Below, piece by piece: positions 1-8,274 of a stretch of 64,000 nt of DNA (position 1 is its first letter; each line of letters starts with the position of its first letter). The translations under genes and the position numbers were made by a program. Under the pieces are notes generated by a model, which saw only the letters and a list, made by a program, of their open reading frames with translations, was not told the DNA's origin and made no database searches. The stretch comes from Bacteroidia bacterium (GTDB lineage: Bacteria > Bacteroidota > Bacteroidia > Flavobacteriales > Flavobacteriaceae). The DNA lies in NCBI GenBank assembly GCA_030427735.1, contig JAUIBP010000001.1, positions 62,001 to 126,000 on the forward strand, in the 5' to 3' direction.

Positions 1-117
1 TTCATTATGATTTTTTCAGTTTTAAAGCTATAAAATAGATTAAAACAAACGTTTACGCTTCATTGTTGAATAATCTGTAAAAAATCGCAATACATTTTTT
101 TATTACTGTAAAAGTAA

Positions 118-125
118 TACATTTG
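118..125 (+). promoter_or_regulatory. -7 promoter box of the threonine operon
   Basis: TACATTTG fits the Bacteroidota -7 consensus TAnnTTTG exactly. It ends 20 bases before the leader-peptide start, so transcription would begin near 130 and the leader would be translated first. The -33 region is AT-rich with no clean TTG. Bases 1-117 hold nothing else that I can support. Confidence 0.65.
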
Positions 126-144
126 AGAAGTATAGCAGTTTAAA

Positions 145-255
145 ATGTATAAAACAACGCGCATTTTCCATTCTATTTCAACACCATTTCTTTATGGTGC
201 GTTAACTATTATTATTACTTCTATTACACGTATTATTACCCCTTGGGGTAATTAA
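145..255 (+). CDS. Threonine-operon leader peptide (attenuation type)
   Basis: A 36-codon reading frame lies between the promoter box and thrA. Residues 21-32 read TIIITSITRIIT, so ten of twelve codons are Thr or Ile; the whole peptide has 7 Thr and 8 Ile. The E. coli thrL leader is also rich in Thr and Ile codons and stalls ribosomes when these charged tRNAs run short. This frame has the same composition, and it precedes the Thr pathway genes, whose product is also the Ile precursor. It ends in a strong palindrome at 235-252. I infer a regulatory uORF rather than a functional peptide. It is too short to be judged by homology. Confidence 0.8.
   Translation: MYKTTRIFHSISTPFLYGALTIIITSITRIITPWGN
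235..252 (+). promoter_or_regulatory. Palindrome at the end of the Thr leader
   Basis: ATTACCCCTTGGGGTAAT is a perfect inverted repeat (8-bp arms, TT centre) covering the last Ile and Thr codons and the stop region of the leader peptide. A ribosome stalled on the Thr/Ile run at 205-240 would keep it from folding. No run of T follows, so it is not a classical terminator. A second, weaker stem (AACCT 279-283 with GGGTT 291-295) lies between it and thrA. The mechanism that links leader translation to thrA expression is not visible. Confidence 0.5.
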
Positions 256-341
256 TTATATATCTTCCGTCCATACAACCTGCAATATCGGGTTACGAAT
301 TCAAAAAAATTAGGCTATTAAATTATACAATCTAACTAAAA

Positions 342-2786
342 ATGAAAGTATTAAAATTTGGAGGTACGTCTGTAGGATCCTCAAAAAACATCAATAATGT
401 CGTATCAATACTAACCAATTATGCTAAGACAAACAAAGTAATATGCGTGGTTTCTGCTGTTGGAGGCATTACCGATAAATTACTGGAAGCAGGCCAATTA
501 GCACAAACCAAAAACAGCAGTTATAAAGATACCTTTAACACCACAAAAACAATTCATTTAGATATTGTTAAGGAATTGATTCCTACCAACAACGCAGAAG
601 TTTTAAAAACTGTTGAAGCGACTTTAAATGAATTAAAAAACCTATTAGACGGGATTTATCTCATTAATGAGTTATCGCCAAAAACATCGGATAAACTGGT
701 GAGTTTTGGAGAGCTGCTCTCGTCTTATATTATAGCAGAAACGCTTAAAGATCGTGGTGCAAATGCCGAACGCAAAAACAGCCAGGAATTAATTACAACC
801 AACTCTAATTTTACCAAAGCCGAAGTTAATTATAACATTACCAACGGGCATATAAAAGACTATTTTAAAGATAGCACGTTCGATATTACTATTTTACCAG
901 GATTCATTTCAAAATCTATTACAGGAGAAATCACAACACTTGGCCGAGGTGGCTCCGACTTTACCGCAGCCATTGTAGCCGCTGCCCTAGAAGTAGAGCA
1001 ATTAGAAATTTGGACCGATGTTAGTGGTATGTACACCGCCAATCCTAAGTTGGTAAAACAGGCCATGCCTATAGATAAGTTATCGTACCAAGAAGCCATG
1101 GAGCTATCGCATTTTGGTGCAAAAGTACTGTACCCACCAACTGTACAACCCGTTTTAAGTTTACAAATTCCAATTCATATAAAAAACACCTTAGAGCCAG
1201 AGGCAGTTGGCACTATTATATCTACCAATAGTAATACTACAAACACCGCAAAGGGTATTACTAACATTAGCAATGTTGCCTTACTTACATTGCAAGGTAA
1301 TGGTATGGTGGGTATTCCTGGGTTTTCCAGACGTTTATTCCAAACCTTAGCTCAAGAAAAAATCAATATCATTTTAATAACGCAGGCCTCTTCAGAGCAT
1401 TCTATTTGTTTTGGTATAGACGAAAAAGATGCTGCCTTAGCGAAATCGGCTATAGATACTGAATTTGAAAATGAAATTTCCTTAAAAAAAATAGATCCTA
1501 TTTTAGTTGAAGATAACTTATCTATAATCGCTTTAATTGGAGACAACATGAAAAGTCACCAAGGCATTAGCGGTAAAATGTTTAGCGCCTTAGGAAAAAA
1601 CAACATCAATATTCGTGCTATAGCTCAGGGAGCATCCGAAAAAAACATCTCAGCAGTCATTGCTCAAAATGATGTTAAAAAGGCCTTAAACATTTTACAC
1701 GAAGTCTTTTTTGAAGGCAACATAAAACAGCTTAACGTCTTTATTACAGGCGTTGGAAATGTAGGCGAACGTTTGGTTGAACAAATTAAACAACAACGCA
1801 AATATTTAAAAGACAATTTAAAAATCAATTTACGTGTTGTTGGTCTTTCCAATTCCAGAAAAATGCTTTTCAACGAAGATGGTCTGTCGCTTAAAGACTG
1901 GAAACAACAACTAGAGCAAGACGGACAAGCAGCCAGCCTAGAAGGCTTTTTAGACACCGTAAAATCGTTAAATCTACGTAACAGCATTTTTGTAGATGTT
2001 ACGGCTAACAAAGACGTTGCCGACCTGTACTCTAGCTATTTAAAACACAGCATTGCCGTAGTAGCCTGTAATAAAATAGCCTGCTCTAGCACTTTCAACA
2101 AATATAAAGAACTTAAAACCCTTTCGTATAAATACAATGCGCCTTATTTGTTCGAAACCAATGTAGGTGCTGGTTTACCGGTAATAGATACATTAAACAA
2201 TTTAATAGCTTCGGGCGATAAAGTAACCTCTATTCAAGCCGTGCTTTCTGGGAGCTTAAACTTTGTATTTAATAATTTTAACGACAGCACTAAATTTTAC
2301 GACGTGGTAAAACAGGCTGCCGCCGAAGGGTATACAGAACCAGACCCACGTATAGATTTAAGTGGTGTAGATGTAGCCAGAAAAATACTAATTCTAGCAC
2401 GTGAAAGTGGTACCGAAATGAATCTAGAAGATATCGAAAACACACCATTTTTATCCGATTCAGGTTTAAAAAGCGATACTGTGGCCGATTTTTATGATAC
2501 TTTAATTAAAGACGAAGCCCATTACCAAAGTTTATTCGCTTCGGCGAAAGCCAATAATTCGCAATTAAAATATGTTGCCGAGTTTAATAATGGAAAAGCT
2601 AAAGTTGGATTAAAAGAAATTCCTGAAGGACATCCGTTTTATAATTTAGAAGGTAAAGATAACATCGTAATGTTCTACACCCAGCGTTATCCAGAACAAC
2701 CTATGATTATTAAAGGTGCCGGAGCTGGAGCAGATGTTACCGCTTCTGGATTATTTGCAGACATTATACGAATAGGAAACAACTAA
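342..2786 (+). CDS. thrA: Bifunctional aspartate kinase / homoserine dehydrogenase
   Basis: This fused enzyme carries out the first and third steps from aspartate to threonine: ATP-dependent phosphorylation of aspartate and NAD(P)H reduction of aspartate semialdehyde to homoserine. The kinase signature KFGGTSVG is at residues 5-12, ACT-type regulatory sequence fills about 310-450, and the dehydrogenase nucleotide loop ITGVGNVGERL starts near 467. At 814 residues it matches the 820 of E. coli ThrA. It is the first gene of thrABC; thrB follows after 52 bases. Feedback inhibition by Thr is expected from the ACT repeats, in addition to control by the leader. The middle enzyme, Asd, is not in the window. 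Confidence 0.96.
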   Translation: MKVLKFGGTSVGSSKNINNVVSILTNYAKTNKVICVVSAVGGITDKLLEAGQLAQTKNSSYKDTFNTTKTIHLDIVKELIPTNNAEVLKTVEATLNELKNLLDGIYLINELSPKTSDKLVSFGELLSSYIIAETLKDRGANAERKNSQELITTNSNFTKAEVNYNITNGHIKDYFKDSTFDITILPGFISKSITGEITTLGRGGSDFTAAIVAAALEVEQLEIWTDVSGMYTANPKLVKQAMPIDKLSYQEAMELSHFGAKVLYPPTVQPVLSLQIPIHIKNTLEPEAVGTIISTNSNTTNTAKGITNISNVALLTLQGNGMVGIPGFSRRLFQTLAQEKINIILITQASSEHSICFGIDEKDAALAKSAIDTEFENEISLKKIDPILVEDNLSIIALIGDNMKSHQGISGKMFSALGKNNINIRAIAQGASEKNISAVIAQNDVKKALNILHEVFFEGNIKQLNVFITGVGNVGERLVEQIKQQRKYLKDNLKINLRVVGLSNSRKMLFNEDGLSLKDWKQQLEQDGQAASLEGFLDTVKSLNLRNSIFVDVTANKDVADLYSSYLKHSIAVVACNKIACSSTFNKYKELKTLSYKYNAPYLFETNVGAGLPVIDTLNNLIASGDKVTSIQAVLSGSLNFVFNNFNDSTKFYDVVKQAAAEGYTEPDPRIDLSGVDVARKILILARESGTEMNLEDIENTPFLSDSGLKSDTVADFYDTLIKDEAHYQSLFASAKANNSQLKYVAEFNNGKAKVGLKEIPEGHPFYNLEGKDNIVMFYTQRYPEQPMIIKGAGAGADVTASGLFADIIRIGNN

Positions 2787-2796
2787 TTTAAAACGA

Positions 2797-2826
2797 GGCA
2801 AGCTAGCTTAACCAGCTTAGCTTGCC
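2797..2826 (+). other. Intercistronic hairpin thrA-thrB
   Basis: GGCAAGCTA (2797-2805) pairs with TAGCTTGCC (2818-2826) and fills most of the thrA-thrB gap. No T-run follows, so I read it as an mRNA processing or stability element rather than a terminator. Confidence 0.5.
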
Positions 2827-2838
2827 CGATAATAACTA

Positions 2839-3768
2839 ATGAACGAAATAAAAATATTTTCGCCCGCAACTGTAGCTAACGTATCGTGTGGTTTTGATGT
2901 TTTAGGATTTTGCTTAGACAGTATTGGCGACGACATGGTCGTGAGAAAAACTTCTAAAAAAGGGATTCATATCACTAAGATAGAAGGTTACGATTTACCT
3001 TTTGAAGCCGAGAAAAATGTAGCCGGAGTATCTGCTTTAGCTTTAATTGAAGATGCCAACCCCGATTGTGGTTTCGAAATAGAAATATACAAAAACATTA
3101 AACCTGGAAGCGGCGTAGGTAGCAGTTCTGCAAGTGCTGCCGGAAGTGTTTTTGCTATTAACGAACTTCTAGGCAAACCTTACAACAAAACACAGCTAAC
3201 GTATTTTGCTATGAAAGGGGAAGCCTTGGCCAGCCAAAGCGAGCATGCCGATAATATTGCTCCTGCCCTATTTGGTGGTTTTACTCTGGTTAAAAGTGTA
3301 AAACCTAACGTAGAAGTTCTAGAAATACCAACACCCGATAATTTATACGCGACTATAATCCACCCTCAAATAGAAATTAAAACAGCCGAGGCACGCGCCA
3401 TTTTACCTAAACAGGTTAACTTAAACGACGCCATTACCCAATGGGCCAACGTAGGGAGTCTGGTTCATGCTTTGCACACCAATAACTATCAGCTTATTAA
3501 AAGGTCGTTACACGACGCTATAGTGGAACCACATCGCAGTAAACTCATTCCTTTTTATAATGCGGTTAAATCTGCAGCTTTACAATCTGGTGCATTAGGT
3601 ACTGGTATTTCAGGTTCTGGCCCTTCAATATTTTCGCTATGCGAAGGCTTAGACGCTGCTAAAGCTGTAGAGATGGCGATAAAAGAGGTGTATCAAACTA
3701 CAGACATACAGTTCGATATTTATGTATCGAAAATCAATGCTAAAGGCATGAAAATTTTAAACAACTAA
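2839..3768 (+). CDS. thrB: Homoserine kinase
   Basis: GHMP-family kinase that phosphorylates homoserine with ATP, the fourth step of threonine synthesis. The GHMP phosphate loop PGSGVGSSSASAAG lies at about residues 88-101, and the C-terminal glycine motif GTGISGSGPSIF near 255 supports the family. Its 309 residues equal the usual length. It sits between thrA and thrC, 43 bases before the latter, so it should be co-transcribed and under the same leader control. The N-terminal PATVANVSCGFDVLG segment is typical of ThrB. Confidence 0.95.
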   Translation: MNEIKIFSPATVANVSCGFDVLGFCLDSIGDDMVVRKTSKKGIHITKIEGYDLPFEAEKNVAGVSALALIEDANPDCGFEIEIYKNIKPGSGVGSSSASAAGSVFAINELLGKPYNKTQLTYFAMKGEALASQSEHADNIAPALFGGFTLVKSVKPNVEVLEIPTPDNLYATIIHPQIEIKTAEARAILPKQVNLNDAITQWANVGSLVHALHTNNYQLIKRSLHDAIVEPHRSKLIPFYNAVKSAALQSGALGTGISGSGPSIFSLCEGLDAAKAVEMAIKEVYQTTDIQFDIYVSKINAKGMKILNN

Positions 3769-3811
3769 CTTTAAAAATAACGACTTAGACAAAAATAAAA
3801 CAAACAACGCT

Positions 3812-5107
3812 ATGAAATATTTTAGTTTAAACCAACAAGCTCCCGATACCACATTTAAAGATGCTGTTATACGCGGACTCGCACCAGACAAAGGCTTATA
3901 TTTCCCTGAATCGATTACACCTTTATCTCCCGATTTTTTTAAAAATATAGATAAACTATCGCATACAGACATTGCATTTGAAGCGATTAAACAATTTGTC
4001 TCGCCAGAAATACCAGAAGCCGATCTAAAAAAAATTATAGAAGATACCTTATCGTTCGATTTTCCAGTAGTAGAACTCAATAAAAATCTATCTTTCTTAG
4101 AATTATTTCATGGCCCAACCATGGCTTTTAAAGACGTTGGCGCCCGTTTTATGGCACGCTGTTTAGGTTATTTTTCTAAAGGAAACGCACAAGAAGATGT
4201 TACTGTTTTAGTAGCCACTTCTGGAGATACTGGCGGTGCTGTTGCCAATGGCTTTTTAGGTGTTGAAGGTGTAAACGTAGTTATTTTATATCCAAGCGGA
4301 AAAGTAAGCGATATTCAAGAAAAGCAACTTACAACCTTAAAAAAGAACATTACCGCATTAGAGGTAAACGGCACTTTCGACGATTGTCAAGACATGGTAA
4401 AACAAGCATTTCTGGATGACGATCTGATTTCAAAAATGAAATTAACCTCTGCAAATTCTATAAATGTAGCACGTTGGTTACCACAGCTTTTTTATTTTAT
4501 GTTTGCCTACAAAGCGCTTCATGACAAATATGAAAATATTGTGTTTTCTGTACCTAGCGGAAATTTCGGAAATGTTTGTGCTGGTATGATGGCACAACAA
4601 TTGGGACTACCTGTTTCTCACTTTATAGCATCGAATAACGAAAATAACGTGGTAACTCGTTTTCTGGATACCGAAACTTACAACCCTAAACCTTCAATTC
4701 AGACCATATCGAATGCCATGGATGTGGGTAACCCAAGTAACTTTGTAAGAATTCAGGAAATTTATAACAATAACTTCGGCACACTAAAAGAAAACTTATC
4801 GTCTTATAGTTTTTCAGACAAAGCAACTATTGAAGCTATGCAAGAAATTTATAACGAGTTTAGTTATGTGGCCGATCCGCATGGTGCTGTAGGCTACTTA
4901 GGTGCTAAAGCCTATTTAGAAACACATCCAAATGCGCACTGTGTTTGTTTAGAAACAGCACATCCAACCAAATTTTTAGATGTTGTTGGAGAAGCCATAA
5001 GAGAAAATATCGATTTACCACCTCAAATTGTTGCAGTTATGGATAAAAAGAAAAAATCTATAAAAATAGACTCTTACTCCGATTTAAAAGCCCATTTGTT
5101 AAGCTAG
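3812..5107 (+). CDS. thrC: Threonine synthase
   Basis: PLP-dependent enzyme that converts O-phosphohomoserine to threonine, the last step of the pathway. The PLP lysine is probably Lys107 in HGPTMAFKDVG, and the phosphate-binding segment SGDTGGAVANGF follows at about residues 136-147. At 431 residues it resembles the class that includes E. coli ThrC. It is the last gene of thrABC, and the terminator structure begins 16 bases after its stop codon. Confidence 0.96.
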   Translation: MKYFSLNQQAPDTTFKDAVIRGLAPDKGLYFPESITPLSPDFFKNIDKLSHTDIAFEAIKQFVSPEIPEADLKKIIEDTLSFDFPVVELNKNLSFLELFHGPTMAFKDVGARFMARCLGYFSKGNAQEDVTVLVATSGDTGGAVANGFLGVEGVNVVILYPSGKVSDIQEKQLTTLKKNITALEVNGTFDDCQDMVKQAFLDDDLISKMKLTSANSINVARWLPQLFYFMFAYKALHDKYENIVFSVPSGNFGNVCAGMMAQQLGLPVSHFIASNNENNVVTRFLDTETYNPKPSIQTISNAMDVGNPSNFVRIQEIYNNNFGTLKENLSSYSFSDKATIEAMQEIYNEFSYVADPHGAVGYLGAKAYLETHPNAHCVCLETAHPTKFLDVVGEAIRENIDLPPQIVAVMDKKKKSIKIDSYSDLKAHLLS

Positions 5108-5122
5108 AACCACTTATATTAT

Positions 5123-5267
5123 AAAAAGGAGGTTGGCTAAAAAGTCTAACAGTATGTCATTCTGTGCTTGACACAGAATCTCATCATATTGAAATTCAAT
5201 AATTATGAGAATCTGAAAATAAATTCAGATTGACGAAAAATTAACTTTTAGCCAACCTTCTCTTTTT
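5123..5267 (+). terminator. Large terminator stem closing thrABC
   Basis: GGTTGGCTAAAA (5131-5142) pairs perfectly with TTTTAGCCAACC (5246-5257), the flanking A-rich and T-rich bases extend the stem with bulges, and TTTTTT follows at 5262-5267. The roughly 100-base loop is mostly a separate inverted-repeat element (5156-5234). It may also terminate the porin gene arriving on the other strand. Confidence 0.65.
5156..5234. repeat. MITE-like inverted-repeat element
   Basis: The 79-bp element starts GTCATTCTG and ends CAGATTGAC, terminal inverted repeats with one mismatch. Inside, AGAATCTCAT and ATGAGAATCT form a second near-palindrome. From memory, GTCATTCTG...AGAATCTCA elements are scattered between genes in Bacteroidota; no second copy was seen in this window. 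Confidence 0.5.
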
Positions 5268-5291
5268 TATTTTCAAATTGATTAAAGAAAC

Positions 5292-6746
5292 TTAATTCCA
5301 CAACCACCATTCTGCTTTAAATCCAAAATAATAGCCCCAACGCTGTTCGCCAGCAAATTGTAAGTATGGAGAATACAGGTTTTCTTTAGCAAAGTCGTTG
5401 TAATGTGCTAAAGACATTATAAACCGCAAATGGGGCCTCGCCCAAATATCGCGTTTACCTGTGGGGACCCAAACGGGAGCTACACTTAGCTTGGTCATTC
5501 TTGCATTAGGGTTTTCGCCATCTTTACGTTGAGAATAATGTAATTCGCCCAGAATATGAAAAAAATCACTTATAAAAAATTCATTTCTAGCTCCAATTGT
5601 AAAATCTAATTTTCTATTAAACACCTCGCGATCAAAATATGTTGGCGCCCTATGGTTTGATGCTGCACCTCCTTTACTACTGGTTAAAATTGCATAGGCA
5701 TTTACCGAGTACGAATCCGATATATTTAAAACCGTATTATTTACCACGGCTAAAGAATAGGCACCTTTAAAACTTAACGAAGTAGAATCTGGCGCACCAA
5801 AAGTTAACCAGGTTTTAGAGAGTCCACCATCGCCCCCATTGGCAATTCCTGTACCATATCGTATAGTAAAATCGTTAAACGATCCAGCTTTCAACTTATC
5901 TAATCGTCTATGGTATCTTGCGCCCAACACAAAGCCTTTATCGGACGGAAAGTTTACGGCGTGTTCTACATCACCTGCTTCGGTAATGTTGTTTTCCTCG
6001 TCGCCATTTCCCATATAATGGACTTCGCCCATGGCTGTTATTGCATTGTTTTCGTTAATTACAAAATCATGTTCTCCAATAAAAACAGTACGTTGTCGTA
6101 AGGCAGCACTTGGGGTTCCTGTTTTGATATTCAAATAAAAATATGGTGGTAATGTGGATGTTGTATCTGTAGATGCGACAAATATAGCTGCCAATCTGGA
6201 TTTTTTATACTCTACCCCAACGCCTTGCCCCGAGTGGTCGTTAAAGTAAAAATGATCGGCAACATGTGCATCGGCACCACGATACAAACGCGAACCTATC
6301 CAAATATTTAAACCTTTGCCTCTAATGTTTCTAGCTTCGGCATATAATTCGGGCAACGCAAATGTTAATCCGCCAATACTGGATGTTGAAGAATTACCGA
6401 TTGAAGTTAAACTAGTAGAATACACCGAAAGTCGCATTTGCACATGTATTTCTGTGCTATCGCCTTCTTTGGGTTTAAAAACAAGATTTGGTACTAACTC
6501 TAAATAATCTTGTTCTTCTAGTCGACCTCCTATACTTCCCATGTTGAGTAAATTAAGACTCCTTCCTACAGCATCACCATTATCGAAAGACCACCCTACA
6601 CCAACGCGACCATAAGACCCTAAATAAAAACTTTTATTCTTAGCATATTCGTAATTTATTTGGGCTCCGGCTTTTTCAGTAAAAAAAAGTATACACACCA
6701 TTAGGTGAAAACATAGTACAATTTTAGAGTGTTGATTAACAGGCAT
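5292..6746 (-). CDS. LamB/maltoporin-type carbohydrate porin
   Basis: Outer-membrane beta-barrel protein, 484 residues from the ATG at 6746. An upstream TTG would extend it, but that would start at the promoter box. A signal peptide of about 29 residues ends AGAQ. The mature start SFYLGSYGRVGVGWSF and the GSRLYRGADAHVADHFY segment parallel the GYxRSGVGW and R-Y-R-D-hM-D-Y pieces of maltoporin, and the protein ends in aromatic residues (WWLWN), as barrel proteins do. Its likely role is diffusion of oligosaccharides across the outer membrane. It is divergent from the T9SS-exported protein and shares an operator with it. The sugar specificity cannot be read. Confidence 0.8.
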   Translation of the reverse strand: MPVNQHSKIVLCFHLMVCILFFTEKAGAQINYEYAKNKSFYLGSYGRVGVGWSFDNGDAVGRSLNLLNMGSIGGRLEEQDYLELVPNLVFKPKEGDSTEIHVQMRLSVYSTSLTSIGNSSTSSIGGLTFALPELYAEARNIRGKGLNIWIGSRLYRGADAHVADHFYFNDHSGQGVGVEYKKSRLAAIFVASTDTTSTLPPYFYLNIKTGTPSAALRQRTVFIGEHDFVINENNAITAMGEVHYMGNGDEENNITEAGDVEHAVNFPSDKGFVLGARYHRRLDKLKAGSFNDFTIRYGTGIANGGDGGLSKTWLTFGAPDSTSLSFKGAYSLAVVNNTVLNISDSYSVNAYAILTSSKGGAASNHRAPTYFDREVFNRKLDFTIGARNEFFISDFFHILGELHYSQRKDGENPNARMTKLSVAPVWVPTGKRDIWARPHLRFIMSLAHYNDFAKENLYSPYLQFAGEQRWGYYFGFKAEWWLWN

Positions 6747-6762
6747 TATTGGGTTGGTTTCG

Positions 6763-6802
6763 TGGTTAATCAAATATACATGTTAAGATAATATATTACA
6801 AA
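6763..6802 (-). promoter_or_regulatory. Porin promoter with overlapping operator
   Basis: On the minus strand TATATTTGATTAACCA spans 6778-6763. Its first eight bases are a perfect TAnnTTTG box, and a TTTG at 6802-6799 lies 20 bases upstream, a plausible -33. The last ten bases (TGATTAACCA) are one base from the TGGTTAACCA palindrome at the opposite promoter. Transcription would start near 6765, 19 bases before the porin ATG. Confidence 0.65.
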
Positions 6803-7026
6803 CATTAGGTTTTTATTCCGTGCAACTTGAAAGATCTTATACAGAAAATTATAAGGTCTTATTCAGCATATTTCGGTTCCACCCCTTGTAATATCTCATC
6901 AAATAAAATGTTAACATATTGGTAATTCATCAACAAACAAAGCCACAAACTCACAAATACACAAAATAAATTACGCTAATTTATTTTTTTTAATAAGAAA
7001 AATAGTAAATGGCTAATTATTTTTAT

Positions 7027-7055
7027 TATATTTGGTTAACCAGATTGGTTTTCCA
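7027..7055 (+). promoter_or_regulatory. Promoter and two-box operator of the T9SS-exported gene
   Basis: TATATTTG (7027-7034) is a perfect -7 box. The palindrome TGGTTAACCA (7033-7042) overlaps its end, and TGGTTTTCCA (7046-7055) repeats the motif one helical turn later. TATATTTGGTTAACCA matches the porin promoter at 15 of 16 bases. A repressor bound here would cover the promoter of both genes. The rest of the 350-bp divergent gap (6747-7096) is AT-rich with nothing else recognisable. Confidence 0.65.
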
Positions 7056-7096
7056 GTAAACGAATCATTTTTAATAACAACAATTAACTATTTATT

Positions 7097-8047
7097 ATGA
7101 AAAAAACTTTACTCTCTATGTGTTTATTAGCTACTGTAGCTATGTATGCCCAAGACGAACAACCTATTGTTCAAAATGGCGAATTAAATCAAATTCCAAA
7201 AGATTCTGGAAGCGACTGTTCCTGTTCGCAATGGATTAACAAAGATTTGGGCGATCAAGCTGAAACGTCTACAACAGGGCTTACCGACGAAGAAAAGGAG
7301 GGCATTAAAAGAGCTGTAAAATTTGATGAATTTGAGTCGGATTTAATGTATCAAGAAATTGCCGTAATACCTAACCGAAATTACAAGTTAACTTACGAAG
7401 CCAGAATTAACTCTTTGGGTGATGGGGCATCAGAGCCAAGCCAGTTAGAAGTTCGTGTTTTACGAGGTTCTGGTTACAAAGATGGGTATACACCAACATA
7501 CTATACGGTATCGACAGAACAACCGCAATCAGGCTTTGGTTACGACAATATCGCGATAGCCGAATTACCTGAGAATAATATTGTAGAAGAAGTGCGTTCT
7601 TACCCTGGCGATACCGATCGTCGCTTTTACGAAGTAACGTTTCAAAGTGGAGACGAAACCAGTATTGCTTTATTTTTTAGAGGTATAGGCAGACCCAACA
7701 CTCCACCTGTAGATGATAAAGAATATGCTTGGTCTGCTGGCGAAGACGAAACCTTTATTTACTCTGTAACATTAACCAACGAAAGCTCTTCATTATCTGT
7801 AAAAGATGTATTTGCGTCTCAGTTAAAAGTGTTTCCAAACCCAGCTAAAACAAATCTATCTATAGTTTCTGGTACTAGATCTACTATAGATTCTGTTGCT
7901 TTATACAATATTTTGGGTTTAAAGGTGTTCGAAACCAACAACTTAGTAAACAACGCCATCGATGTCTCTAAAATGGCTAAAGGTGTTTACATTCTTAAAG
8001 TAAATTCTGGACAAAGCACAGCTTCAAAACGTGTAGTAATAAAATAA
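7097..8047 (+). CDS. Secreted protein with type IX sorting domain
   Basis: A 316-residue exported protein. Residues 1-18 form a signal peptide (MKKTLLSMCLLATVAMYA). The centre, about 20-230, has the look of a carbohydrate-binding beta-sandwich (NYKLTYEARINS, YEVTFQSGDETSIALFFRG), but I do not recognise a named family. The C-terminal 75 residues are a type A T9SS sorting domain: LKVFPNPAKTNLSI, then the YNILGLKVFE and MAKGVYILKV motifs. The protein should cross the outer membrane and be surface-anchored or released. It probably works with the divergent sugar porin through their common operator. No catalytic motif is visible. Confidence 0.8.
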   Translation: MKKTLLSMCLLATVAMYAQDEQPIVQNGELNQIPKDSGSDCSCSQWINKDLGDQAETSTTGLTDEEKEGIKRAVKFDEFESDLMYQEIAVIPNRNYKLTYEARINSLGDGASEPSQLEVRVLRGSGYKDGYTPTYYTVSTEQPQSGFGYDNIAIAELPENNIVEEVRSYPGDTDRRFYEVTFQSGDETSIALFFRGIGRPNTPPVDDKEYAWSAGEDETFIYSVTLTNESSSLSVKDVFASQLKVFPNPAKTNLSIVSGTRSTIDSVALYNILGLKVFETNNLVNNAIDVSKMAKGVYILKVNSGQSTASKRVVIK

Positions 8048-8106
8048 ATAAGCGAAAAGAATAACTAAACTAACCGCTTTCTTCTTAACTAATAGCAAAA
8101 ACGATA

Positions 8107-8145
8107 AAAATCTCAGATTTCTTATAATCTGAGATTTTATTTTTT
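8107..8145 (+). terminator. Terminator after the T9SS-exported gene
   Basis: A perfect 13-bp stem, AAAATCTCAGATT (8107-8119) with AATCTGAGATTTT (8126-8138), has a 6-base loop and is followed by ATTTTTT. Confidence 0.9.
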
Positions 8146-8244
8146 ACCAAAATTTAAATTATTGGAATACCTTTAGGTTACACACTAAAACTGCTTTTAA
8201 CCTTATTTTATAAACCTGCTTCGTTTAAAACAGATAAAATTCAA

Positions 8245-8252
8245 TACTTTTG
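8245..8252 (+). promoter_or_regulatory. -7 promoter box of gcvT
   Basis: TACTTTTG matches TAnnTTTG, 22 bases before the gcvT start codon. No clear -33 TTG. Confidence 0.6.
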
Positions 8253-8274
8253 CGCAACATTCAATACAAACTAA

